A DNA stretch of 19,523 bases. It comes from an uncultured Lachnospiraceae bacterium (GTDB lineage Bacteria; Bacillota; Clostridia; Lachnospirales; Lachnospiraceae). A program made the position numbers and the translations under genes. The stretch lies in contig URRQ01000039.1 in NCBI GenBank assembly GCA_900550235.1, forward strand, positions 1 through 19,523, read 5' to 3'. Under the pieces are notes generated by a model, which was not told where the DNA came from, ran no database searches, and saw only the letters and a program-made list of their open reading frames with translations. Below are positions 6,947-14,780 of this stretch, piece after piece. Each line of letters starts with the position of its first letter. Position 1 is the stretch's first letter.

Positions 6947-8206
6947 CTATTTTTGTTCTTCTAATTTGATTTGTACTTTTGGACTTTCCACGAGGCTACA
7001 GCCTTCCGGTAACGTTACCTCTACTGGTACAGTATAGGTTCCCGGCATTGTATATTTTTCCATATTTACATATACCGCTGGTATCTCTGTCAGTTTTTCC
7101 AAAGCTTCATCCGTTCCTGTAATGTGAAGTTCTATATTCTCCAATGTTGCAACACCAGGCTTTAAGTCTCCTGTCACTTTTTCTATAACGATATTATTGC
7201 TCGGTATTGTAAACACTTTTGTTCCATTTCGTTCTACCGCAACCGTTACAACAACTGTATTAGCTGTCGTATCTTCCAGTGTAATTCCTTCCGGAAGATA
7301 TCCTAACAAATCAATATTCACTTCGCTTGTTGACGAAATTCCTTCCACTTCTAAGTCTTCTGCGGGAATTTCAATTTCTGTTATATCATTGATTTTTTCT
7401 TCTTCACCTGCCACTTTGACAACTTGTGGAACACAGCTTACTTTTCCAATCGAGTAACCTGTCGCTGGGCGAAGATCGTCCGCTTCAATTCGAATTGGAA
7501 TTTCCTTTGTTTTTAAAATTTCAACATCTACTTTTAAGCCTTCGGCGCCTAAATTATTTTCAAAAAGAGCTGGATCTACTTCCTGGTCATCTCCGTCAAA
7601 AAGTTTCAACTCCGCCTGTACTGTTTGGCTTTCTGACAAACCGGATACCGATACTACCGCCACAACTTTTTTAACGCGGTTGATCTGTGACTCAGCTCCT
7701 CCCAGACGAATCACTTTCGGATCGGCAACCAATTTGCCGAGCGTATTTCCTCCTCTTGGCGTACCGTTTGTTTCTACACTGATTGTAAAATCTTTTTGTG
7801 CACTTGGTTCTATTTCGATCTGAATATTGCGAGGATTCGTATATGCTTCTACGTAATCTCCTTCAAATCCCTTTATGTCTACCTCCGTTTGAAGTGTTGC
7901 TTCACTCAAAGAATTACTAACACGATTTCTGATATCTGCGGTAACTCGAATATCATTCGACCGAATATCAGACAACACTTTTCTTCTGGCACGAACCGTA
8001 ACCGACACAGTCTCATTTCCATCTAATATACTATAGGTGCTCGCCTTTGCAGTAAATATTTCTTCATGAAGTACTTGTACCGGGACATTACGAAACGTCT
8101 CCTCATCAACCGGATCGTCTACATTCACTACCATCATCCAAAGTACAATAGCAAAGAGAAGAGACATCACTTTCAGACCGATATTATTTAGAAATCTGTC
8201 TTTCAT
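6947..8206 (-). CDS. cdaR: CdaR, YbbR-repeat regulator of diadenylate cyclase
   Basis: A 419-aa protein with one N-terminal membrane segment (about residues 10-27, LKVMSLLFAIVLWMMVVNV). A long extracytoplasmic part follows, made of YbbR repeats, which I count as four (about 30-130, 137-225, 233-325, 333-415). Each is beta-rich with a recurring T/S-V-x-V pattern and LPEG-type turns. In Bacillus and Listeria CdaR binds CdaA at the membrane and modulates c-di-AMP synthesis. Its start lies 23 bases inside the 3' end of cdaA, with AAGGGAAG just upstream, so the two proteins are made together. It is directly followed by the HPr gene rather than glmM. Confidence 0.92.
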   Translation of the reverse strand: MKDRFLNNIGLKVMSLLFAIVLWMMVVNVDDPVDEETFRNVPVQVLHEEIFTAKASTYSILDGNETVSVTVRARRKVLSDIRSNDIRVTADIRNRVSNSLSEATLQTEVDIKGFEGDYVEAYTNPRNIQIEIEPSAQKDFTISVETNGTPRGGNTLGKLVADPKVIRLGGAESQINRVKKVVAVVSVSGLSESQTVQAELKLFDGDDQEVDPALFENNLGAEGLKVDVEILKTKEIPIRIEADDLRPATGYSIGKVSCVPQVVKVAGEEEKINDITEIEIPAEDLEVEGISSTSEVNIDLLGYLPEGITLEDTTANTVVVTVAVERNGTKVFTIPSNNIVIEKVTGDLKPGVATLENIELHITGTDEALEKLTEIPAVYVNMEKYTMPGTYTVPVEVTLPEGCSLVESPKVQIKLEEQK

Positions 8207-9068
8207 CTTCTTCCCTTCCTTTCCACCACTTTTTCAAACCTCTTTTCTTCGGCGCGGATTCTTTTTTGCGCAATTCATTCAACTTATCTGTTAATTGTCT
8301 TTCATTTAGGTGTCGTACAATTCTTCCTCCCTGCGCATAAGATACTGCTCCGGTTTCTTCTGATACAACAATAATCAACGCATCACTTACTTCGCTCATA
8401 CCGACCGCCGCACGGTGACGAGTACCGAGAGCTTTGCTAAGTTCTCGATTATCTGATAATGGAAGATAGCAGGTAGCCGCTGCAATTCTATCTCCTCGTA
8501 TAATAATCGCTCCATCATGAAGCGGTGTATTATGTTCAAAAATATTAATGAGAAGTTGACTGGACACAAGACTATCCAATTGGATTCCTGTTCTTTCATA
8601 TTCTGTAAGTTGGATTACATCTTCTACTACAATCAATGCGCCAGTTTTTACTTTTGCCATTTCAAACGCTGCAGTAACAATGCCATCGATCGTCTCCTTA
8701 CTGAAACGTTCTTTTTCTTTGGACTTATCAAATCCAACGACTGTCTTCAAATAATCCTTTTCTCCTAACTTCTCCAATGCTCTTCGAAGTTCTGGTTGAA
8801 ACACAACAATCGCCGCAATCGCCAAGACACTGATAGAATTCCTTACAAGCCATAAAATGGTATTCATTCGGAATATTGCTGCAACGGAAATGAAAATAGC
8901 TAAAACAACAATACCGCGCAATAACATCCATGCTTTTGTATTTTTGATCCAAAGTGCAATCTCATATACAATGACCGCAATAATGATAATTTCCACAATA
9001 TCTGTAAGTTTAATATCCGGTACGTCCGCAAAATACTGATTTACCATCTGCATGATCCATTCTTTCAT
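8184..9068 (-). CDS. cdaA: Diadenylate cyclase CdaA
   Basis: A membrane enzyme of 294 aa that joins two ATP to make cyclic di-AMP, which controls potassium and osmolyte uptake and affects cell-wall homeostasis in Firmicutes. Three membrane segments occupy about residues 22-40, 48-66 and 72-90. The DAC domain follows, with LHDGAIIIRGDRIAAATC (183-200) holding the DGA motif and GTRHRAA (215-221) holding RHR, the two ATP-binding motifs of DisA/CdaA proteins; both are intact. The Lys/Arg/Glu-rich tail (from about 262) is cytosolic. The start at 9068 is chosen because AGGAGGTGA stands 4 bases ahead. The in-frame ATG at 9086 would put that site within the gene. It overlaps cdaR by 23 bases and lies 32 bases after the upstream membrane-protein gene. 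Confidence 0.95.
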   Translation of the reverse strand: MKEWIMQMVNQYFADVPDIKLTDIVEIIIIAVIVYEIALWIKNTKAWMLLRGIVVLAIFISVAAIFRMNTILWLVRNSISVLAIAAIVVFQPELRRALEKLGEKDYLKTVVGFDKSKEKERFSKETIDGIVTAAFEMAKVKTGALIVVEDVIQLTEYERTGIQLDSLVSSQLLINIFEHNTPLHDGAIIIRGDRIAAATCYLPLSDNRELSKALGTRHRAAVGMSEVSDALIIVVSEETGAVSYAQGGRIVRHLNERQLTDKLNELRKKESAPKKRGLKKWWKGREEDERQISK

Positions 9069-9100
9069 TCCGTCACCTCCTATCATCCTTCTATCTCATC

Positions 9101-10153
9101 CTATTTCATCAATTCCTCTTCAATCAGCTTATCTATATCCATTTCTCCTGTAAGCTGCATTTTAGGCGTCGAATCATCGAGTTCTTCTTTTCGACTCATT
9201 GTTTCATTTTCTTTTTTTTCTATTTCCTGACGTTTATTAATACGTTTTACTTGTTTTTCTTTTGCTGGTACAGATAACTTTGGTACTGCTTTTACATAAT
9301 AATAATATTCATCGTCTTCAAATTGTACATTTTCTGTTCTTGAATAATCCACAGAAAATATCATCAATTCTAATCCAAGCCCGATGACTGTCGCTAAAAC
9401 AGCTCCTAACACAAGAGTCACATAACTGATTCCTGTATCGAACATAATATTTCCAGTTACCGATACTGCAATATATGCGACTGCTCCTGCAACACTGCCG
9501 ATTGCCCACGCATAATCAATCGGAAGTCTACGAACCAAGTATACAACAAGCAGACTAACCACAACCGCTGCAACTACAAACCACATTTCTTTATTCGTCA
9601 TGACTTGCTTTACAAATCCAATCGCTATATTTATCATGGATTCTTTTCCCGCATTTCCCATCGCTCCTGCGTACTCTTTTGTAAATTTTACAAAATAATA
9701 TACAATAGTTCCGAAAGCTGTCGGAATCGCATATACCGGATTTCCAATCAATCCAAATATTACCGGAATCAGTACCGGTAATTTTACTGTAAACGCAATT
9801 GGTGTAAGAAGTAAAATCACTGCTTTTTTCGGTGTAAATCTAAAATAGAAAATAAACATAAGAAAAAGTACAACCGCTGTCACTCCGGCTATGATTATAG
9901 ACAGAGAAAACATATGTACCAGCATCAATGCTCCTGCAATAATTACAGTAACATTTAATGGAAGGAATGTGCATATTACTGCCAAACCGGTTGCGATAAT
10001 CGGACTTGCAAGTTTCTCCATAAATCCAATACGTGTACTGATCAACAAAAAGGTTGTAAGCGCCAACATAAAGCGGATTGCTTTATCAATGTACATGGAA
10101 TACTGCGCATAAATTGTCTGCAACTTCTTTTTCCATTCAAGTAAACTGCTCAT
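9101..10153 (-). CDS. Uncharacterised polytopic membrane protein with charged tail
   Basis: A 350-aa protein of unknown function. About nine hydrophobic stretches lie between residues 27 and 266 (for example 48-64, 84-104, 111-136, 190-207, 212-234, 242-266). They are followed by a hydrophilic tail of about 80 residues that starts with an unusual acidic-aromatic block, FEDDEYYYYVKAVPK (278-292), then a Lys/Glu-rich stretch, and ends in an acidic amphipathic segment (EMDIDKLIEEEL, 337-348). The tail follows the last membrane segment and is probably cytosolic. I recognise no transporter motif. Its ATG touches the stop codon of the upstream small membrane-protein gene (TAAATG), with AAGGAGAAAA in that gene's end, so the two are translationally coupled. 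cdaA starts 32 bases downstream. The context makes a role in c-di-AMP control or envelope assembly plausible but unproved. Confidence 0.85.
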   Translation of the reverse strand: MSSLLEWKKKLQTIYAQYSMYIDKAIRFMLALTTFLLISTRIGFMEKLASPIIATGLAVICTFLPLNVTVIIAGALMLVHMFSLSIIIAGVTAVVLFLMFIFYFRFTPKKAVILLLTPIAFTVKLPVLIPVIFGLIGNPVYAIPTAFGTIVYYFVKFTKEYAGAMGNAGKESMINIAIGFVKQVMTNKEMWFVVAAVVVSLLVVYLVRRLPIDYAWAIGSVAGAVAYIAVSVTGNIMFDTGISYVTLVLGAVLATVIGLGLELMIFSVDYSRTENVQFEDDEYYYYVKAVPKLSVPAKEKQVKRINKRQEIEKKENETMSRKEELDDSTPKMQLTGEMDIDKLIEEELMK

Positions 10154-10549
10154 TTATCTTTTCTCCTTTTCATACATCTTTTCCAAACGGGTCAGGTTAT
10201 TATTAAATCGTTTTATCCTTTTCCTAGCCGCCAGATATTTTTTCTTATAAAAATTATACGCAATAATTCCAACGATTACGATCAGCATCAAATATCCGAT
10301 CACAATCGTTCCTGCTATGATCAGAAGTCCGGATAAACTGGCTACACTGAAAATCTTGTCAAAAAATACAAGCAAAACTGCTCCGATAATAATTCCATAT
10401 CCGATAGTCGCCCAAATAATGGATATCCATGTATTTAAGCTTGCATAATCTTTTTGATAATATTCGTTCATTTTGAAATCATCTTTTCCTTCATGATTTT
10501 CATAAATTGCCATCCGGGTCATAAGTTTCAGTCTTTTTTCATTTAACAT
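10154..10549 (-). CDS. Small two-helix membrane protein, first gene of cdaA operon
   Basis: A 131-aa protein of unknown function. A hydrophilic N-terminus (1-38, with a YYQKDYAS stretch) leads to two membrane segments (about 41-63 and 72-100) and a strongly basic C-terminus (KKKYLAARKRIKRF, 102-115) ending in a Glu/Lys-rich helix that may form a short coiled coil. The positive C-terminus suggests that both ends face the cytosol. The start at 10549 has GAGGTGAAGAG directly upstream. It is the first gene of the run that continues into the 350-aa membrane protein, cdaA, cdaR and HPr, and the tandem TATAAT elements at 10585-10601 lie just ahead of it. It is probably a partner of the 350-aa protein (inference from the zero-base gap). 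Confidence 0.8.
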   Translation of the reverse strand: MLNEKRLKLMTRMAIYENHEGKDDFKMNEYYQKDYASLNTWISIIWATIGYGIIIGAVLLVFFDKIFSVASLSGLLIIAGTIVIGYLMLIVIVGIIAYNFYKKKYLAARKRIKRFNNNLTRLEKMYEKEKR

Positions 10550-10579
10550 CTCTTCACCTCGATACTCGTTTCCCTTTTT

Positions 10580-10601
10580 TTGACATTATATTGACATTAT
10601 A
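10580..10601 (-). promoter_or_regulatory. Tandem 11-bp repeat carrying two TATAAT boxes
   Basis: Two perfect head-to-tail copies of TTGACATTATA (plus strand) read on the minus strand as TATAATGTCAA twice, giving two consensus -10 boxes (10596-10601 and 10585-10590), 36-50 bases before the start at 10549. No good -35 box stands 16-18 bases upstream of either; the best for the first is TTCTGA, which overlaps the comF stop region. The repeat may be a promoter that needs an activator, or an operator. The function is inferred. Confidence 0.4.
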
Positions 10602-10618
10602 TTTTAGTATAACATCAA

Positions 10619-11326
10619 TCAGAATCCTTGTCCAATACTTATAGTAAGGAAATAGATTTTTTCGCATCCGGTTTTCTTAAGCACTTCCGCCATCGCATCA
10701 ATTGTACTCCCAGTCGTATAAATATCATCAATCAATAATATATTTTTTCCTGTTAATCTTTTTCCGGTAAGGCGAAATGCCTTTTTCAAATTTTTTCTCC
10801 TGTTTTTCTGTCCCAACTCTTTCTGAGGTGTTGTCTCACGCCCTCTAATAATCACAGATGTATCAACCGGAATTTTCAACCTTTTCCCTAATTCTTTTGC
10901 TATGATTTCTGCCTGATTATAGCCACGCTTTCTCTGTCTTTTTCTATGAAGCGGTACCGAAATCAACACGTCTATCTCCCACATTCGAATAAGATTACTG
11001 AATTGTTCTGCCATTTTCCTTCCGTACACTTCTCCATACACTCGTTTATTTTTATATTTAAACTCATAGATCGAGCTACTTACCGGTCTTTTGTGCAGCC
11101 AAAGACTTCTCCCTTGTTCATAATGAACCATTCTTCTTTGACAGTCGAAACAGAATTCCTCTTCCTGAGAGTGAATTGGCTTTCCACATTTTTTACATAG
11201 TGGTTCTTGAATATAGTCTATTTTTTCGCTGCATGATTCGCAAATACCCGTCTTGCATATTTCCCCGCAAAAAACACAAGTTGTTGGGTACAATAATTCC
11301 AATATCTTTTTTATTATTTTCCTCAA
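10619..11326 (-). CDS. comF: ComF-family phosphoribosyltransferase-like protein
   Basis: A ComFC-type protein of 235 aa, linked in naturally competent bacteria to uptake of single-stranded DNA, though it is widely kept in species not known to be competent. The N-terminus carries two zinc-ribbon-like pairs, CVFC/CESC (17-32) and CKKC/CFDC (44-62). A phosphoribosyltransferase fold follows, with RGYNQAEIIAKEL (134-146) and the PRPP loop ILLIDDIYTTGST (196-208). The start is uncertain. The in-frame TTG at 11326 gives the usual N-terminus ending in LLYPTTC, but no clear Shine-Dalgarno site precedes it, and an in-frame TAG a few codons earlier forbids a longer form. It begins 32 bases after recD2, so it is probably cotranscribed. 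No comFA is nearby. Confidence 0.88.
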   Translation of the reverse strand: MRKIIKKILELLYPTTCVFCGEICKTGICESCSEKIDYIQEPLCKKCGKPIHSQEEEFCFDCQRRMVHYEQGRSLWLHKRPVSSSIYEFKYKNKRVYGEVYGRKMAEQFSNLIRMWEIDVLISVPLHRKRQRKRGYNQAEIIAKELGKRLKIPVDTSVIIRGRETTPQKELGQKNRRKNLKKAFRLTGKRLTGKNILLIDDIYTTGSTIDAMAEVLKKTGCEKIYFLTISIGQGF

Positions 11327-11358
11327 ACTATTTGACTCTGCATTCTATCAAACACGTT

Positions 11359-13572
11359 TTACATAGATTCTTGAATTCTTTCTGCCAAACTCGTATAACG
11401 ATTCTGTTCATGCGCATTTTGTATCATCTCGTAAAATGTATCTTCGCTCCCAACCAATGTAACACATTTTTTCGCCCTTGTAACAGCCGTATATAAGAGA
11501 TTCCGGTGAAATAACTGTCTCGGTCCCGGAAGAAGCGGAATCACAACTGCCGGATATTCGCTTCCCTGTGCTTTGTGAATCGTTATAGCGTATGCCAGCT
11601 CTAACTCGTCTAATAACTGGAACGGATATGTTACTTTCCTTTTTTCATCATACTCCACTTCCAAAGTTTCGTTATATGTATTGATATTCGTTATGATTCC
11701 CATATCTCCGTTAAATATCCCGACACCTTTATCCACAACAAGTCCATACTTGGTTGCAATTTCCCACTCAAGCTGATAATTATTTTTAATCTGCATAACT
11801 TTGTCCCCTTCACGGAACAATTTATCCCCATATTCTTTTTCTGTCTTCTTCTGAGTCGGAGGATTCAGATATTCTTGAAGAATCCGATTCAGCCTTTCTA
11901 CTCCTAGTAATCCTTTCCGCATCGGTGTAAGTACTTGGATATCATAAGTCTCTGCATCTACGTATTTAGGCAGTTTCTTTTGCAACAATGTAAGGACTAC
12001 GCTGATGATCGTGTTCGCATCTTGACGTTTCAAAAAGAAAAAATCGCGGCTCTTATTATCTAATACTACCGGTTCTCCTCGATTAATCTTGTGCGCGTTC
12101 ATTACAATATCGCTTTCTGTTGCCTGTCGAAATATTTTTGTAAGACATACTGTCGGAAAACACTTTGACTGTAATAAATCTTTTAACACGCTTCCCGGAC
12201 CAACTGACGGAAGCTGATTGCCATCTCCCACAAAAATCAATCTCGTTCCCGGAATGATTGCACGAAGAAGCGCGTGCATAAGCGGAAGATCCACCATAGA
12301 AACTTCATCGATAATGAGAATATCCGTTTCTAACGGATTCTCTTCATTTCTTGCAAAGCCACTTCTTCCATCACCGTCTTCCGGATTTCCACTTACTTCC
12401 AGCAATCTATGAATTGTCTGTGCTTCATATCCGGTAGCTTCCGTCATTCGTTTCGCCGCTCGACCAGTCGGAGCAGCAAGAAGAATATCCAATCCCTGAC
12501 TTCCAAAATACTGGATCATTGCATTGATCGTTGTTGTTTTCCCGGTTCCCGGTCCCCCTGTTAAGACAAGGATTCCGTGTTTCACAGCTTCTATCACAGC
12601 TTGTCTCTGCATTTCGTCCAAAGATAATTCCGCATCTTGTTCAATCAACTGTAATCGATTACTTACATAAGCTATATCTATATCCGCATGTATATTTAAG
12701 TCATGCAACATTTTTGCCGTATTTAATTCCATATAATAGTAATTGGATGGATAGACTCTAATTCCCTGCTCTGTCTGTTTTAAAACTATTTTTTTCTCAA
12801 TCGATAAATCCATAAGATATTTTTGAATATCGGATATTTCTACTTCCAAAAGAGCTGCCGTTCTTCTTAAAAGGATCTCTTCCGGTAAATAGATGTGTCC
12901 TTCTGCAACTCCTTGTAGTAATGCGTAAAATATTCCACTACGTATCCGATAATCGGAATCTGTATGAATTCCGATCCGCATGGCAATCTCATCCGCTGTT
13001 TTAAAACCTACCCCTTGCACATCATCGGCAAGTTGATATGGATTTTTCTCCAGGATATGATAAACTTTTTGCCCATACTGTTTATAGATCTTTGCTGCAA
13101 GAGTTGTGGATATCCCATATTTCTGCAAATAGATCATCGCCTTACGCACGTCTTTTTTTCCTTCTACTTGTTCTGCTATCTCCCGTGCTTTTCTTTCACT
13201 AATCCCTTTGACTTCGGCAAGTCTTTCCGGTTCCTCTTCAATGATCCGAAAAGTATCTTCCTTGAATCTTCTTACAATTCTTCCGGCTAATGCAGCTCCC
13301 AGCCCTTTGATTGCACCGGATCCCAAATATCGTTCAATTGGCAATAGGTCTTCCGGCTCTTTCACTTCACTTGAAGAAACCGATAATTGTAATCCATACG
13401 TACTATGCATCACATATTCTCCTCGAAGCTCCAGCAATTCTCCTTCTGTGATATAGTTAAAATTCCCAACACAGGTTACTTCTCCATCTTCGTTGTTCAA
13501 ATGAAATACGGTATATCCATTGTCTTCATTTCGAAAAACAATATGTTCTACATATCCTGTTACTGTTTCCAT
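11359..13572 (-). CDS. recD2: RecD2-type ATP-dependent DNA helicase
   Basis: A 737-aa superfamily 1B helicase that unwinds DNA 5' to 3'. RecD2 proteins work without RecBC and have been tied to replication-fork and repair functions. The N-terminal OB-like region (1-70) and helix-hairpin-helix segments (GLGAALAGRI 90-99, VKGISERKAREIA 121-133, VQGVGFKTADEIA 185-197) are the RecD2 extension absent from E. coli RecD. Helicase motifs are LTGGPGTGKTTT (337-348, Walker A), LIIDEVSM (419-426, motif II), GDGNQLPSVGPG (449-460, motif III), AITIHKAQGSEYP (662-674, motif V) and YTAVTRAKK (694-702, motif VI). Length is typical and all motifs are intact. The start has AAAGGAGA 5 bases upstream. It follows the MreB terminator and leads into comF. 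Confidence 0.95.
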   Translation of the reverse strand: METVTGYVEHIVFRNEDNGYTVFHLNNEDGEVTCVGNFNYITEGELLELRGEYVMHSTYGLQLSVSSSEVKEPEDLLPIERYLGSGAIKGLGAALAGRIVRRFKEDTFRIIEEEPERLAEVKGISERKAREIAEQVEGKKDVRKAMIYLQKYGISTTLAAKIYKQYGQKVYHILEKNPYQLADDVQGVGFKTADEIAMRIGIHTDSDYRIRSGIFYALLQGVAEGHIYLPEEILLRRTAALLEVEISDIQKYLMDLSIEKKIVLKQTEQGIRVYPSNYYYMELNTAKMLHDLNIHADIDIAYVSNRLQLIEQDAELSLDEMQRQAVIEAVKHGILVLTGGPGTGKTTTINAMIQYFGSQGLDILLAAPTGRAAKRMTEATGYEAQTIHRLLEVSGNPEDGDGRSGFARNEENPLETDILIIDEVSMVDLPLMHALLRAIIPGTRLIFVGDGNQLPSVGPGSVLKDLLQSKCFPTVCLTKIFRQATESDIVMNAHKINRGEPVVLDNKSRDFFFLKRQDANTIISVVLTLLQKKLPKYVDAETYDIQVLTPMRKGLLGVERLNRILQEYLNPPTQKKTEKEYGDKLFREGDKVMQIKNNYQLEWEIATKYGLVVDKGVGIFNGDMGIITNINTYNETLEVEYDEKRKVTYPFQLLDELELAYAITIHKAQGSEYPAVVIPLLPGPRQLFHRNLLYTAVTRAKKCVTLVGSEDTFYEMIQNAHEQNRYTSLAERIQESM

Positions 13573-13619
13573 TTTGTCTCCTTTAAAAAAATGTCTGATT
13601 CTGATATTCTATAAATATA

Positions 13620-13640
13620 GGCGGGGAACGCCTCCCCGCC
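13620..13640 (-). terminator. GC-rich hairpin after the MreB gene
   Basis: A perfect 8-bp stem of almost pure G and C (GGCGGGGA 13620-13627, TCCCCGCC 13633-13640) with a five-base loop lies 20 bases after the MreB stop. On the minus strand it is followed by TATATTTATAG, U-rich but broken by A, so termination is probably partial and some reading-through into recD2 is possible. Confidence 0.65.
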
Positions 13641-13660
13641 TGCTTTCCTCACTATATTTT

Positions 13661-14641
13661 CTATCTTCCACTCATGAACTCTACAAACTGCCCCGTTCCG
13701 ATCGCGACTACTTTCATTGGATCTTCTGCTGTCATTGTATTGATACCTGTTCTTTCCTCGATCAATTCTTCTAAACCTCGAAGCATAGCGCCTCCACCTG
13801 TTAAGACAATTCCTCGATCCAAAATATCAGCTGACAATTCCGGAGGTGTTCGCTCCAAAACCGCAATAACCGCCTCTACAATTTGGCTTGTCGGTTCACG
13901 AAGCGCTTCTTCGGTCTCAGAAGCTGTTACTGTCACAGTTTTCGGAAGTCCTGTAACCAGATTTCTTCCTCTGACTTCCATTGTCTCTTCTTCTACCAAT
14001 GGATACGTTGTTCCGATTCGAATTTTAATATCCTCTGCTGTCCGTTCTCCGATCAAAAGATTATGCTTCTTTCTCATGTAACGTACAATTGCCTCATCAA
14101 AATCATCTCCCGCGATTTTGATCGAGGTATTGACAACGGTTCCTCCTAGAGATATGACCGCAATATCGGACGTTCCTCCTCCTACATCTACGATCATATT
14201 TCCACATGGTTTTGCAATATCAATTCCAGCGCCTATTGCGGCTGCAACCGGTTCTTCGATCAAATGTACTTCACGAGCTCCTGCTGCATATGTTGCCTCT
14301 TCTACCGCTTTCCTCTCTACTTCTGTCACACCGCTTGGTACACAAATGCTAATACGTGGTTTCTTAAACATGCGCTTTCCCATAGCTTTTTGCACAAAGT
14401 ATTTGATCATTTTCTCAGTAACAGTATAGTCCGAAATCACTCCTTGACGAAGTGGTCTGACTGCCACAATATTCCCCGGAGTTCTTCCAAGCATTAATCT
14501 CGCTTCTTCTCCAATTGCTTTGATTACATTTGTATCACGATCAAAAGCCACAACAGATGGCTCTTTCAAAATAACGCCCTTGCCTTTTACATACACAAGG
14601 ACACTGGCTGTTCCTAAATCAATCCCAATGTCGACTGCCAT
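13661..14641 (-). CDS. mreB: MreB/Mbl-family cell-shape actin
   Basis: A bacterial actin of 326 aa that polymerises under the membrane and directs elongation-phase peptidoglycan synthesis. Actin-fold ATP-binding motifs are intact: IGIDLGTASVLVYV at the N-terminus (phosphate 1), GNMIVDVGGGTSDIAVISLGG in the middle (phosphate 2, DVGGGT) and IVLTGGGAMLRGLEEL near the end (adenosine site). LIGERTAEDIKIRIG is the family-typical stretch. Motifs do not separate MreB from Mbl, so the symbol is a family label. Two in-frame ATGs are six bases apart. AAAGGGG stands only 3 bases from the one at 14647 but 9 bases from that at 14641, so I prefer 14641. No mreC or mreD is adjacent; its neighbours are uvrA and recD2. 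It has its own promoter and terminator. Confidence 0.93.
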   Translation of the reverse strand: MAVDIGIDLGTASVLVYVKGKGVILKEPSVVAFDRDTNVIKAIGEEARLMLGRTPGNIVAVRPLRQGVISDYTVTEKMIKYFVQKAMGKRMFKKPRISICVPSGVTEVERKAVEEATYAAGAREVHLIEEPVAAAIGAGIDIAKPCGNMIVDVGGGTSDIAVISLGGTVVNTSIKIAGDDFDEAIVRYMRKKHNLLIGERTAEDIKIRIGTTYPLVEEETMEVRGRNLVTGLPKTVTVTASETEEALREPTSQIVEAVIAVLERTPPELSADILDRGIVLTGGGAMLRGLEELIEERTGINTMTAEDPMKVVAIGTGQFVEFMSGR

Positions 14642-14730
14642 GTTCATATACCCCTTTCCAATATTCTCTATCTGTAATCATTTGTACTCCCTGTTTTTCT
14701 CCCTCTACGTACATTCAACATGCATTTTTT

Positions 14731-14759
14731 ATTATAATCAAATTTCAAATAAATGGAAA
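14731..14759 (-). promoter_or_regulatory. Sigma-A-like promoter for the MreB gene
   Basis: On the minus strand a perfect TATAAT (14731-14736) lies 17 bases after TTTCCA (14754-14759, four of six). An AT-rich run precedes it. This predicts a leader of about 80 bases, starting near 14724, before the MreB start. The spacer between the uvrA stop and this gene (14642-14780) holds no other gene I would call, and no strong terminator for uvrA. Confidence 0.5.
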
Positions 14760-14780
14760 GAAATTTTCTATTAAATTATT

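Noticed and set aside
13674..14081. 135-codon plus-strand frame opposite the MreB gene
   Set aside because: The opposite strand encodes an unmistakable MreB; long antisense frames are common over such codon usage.
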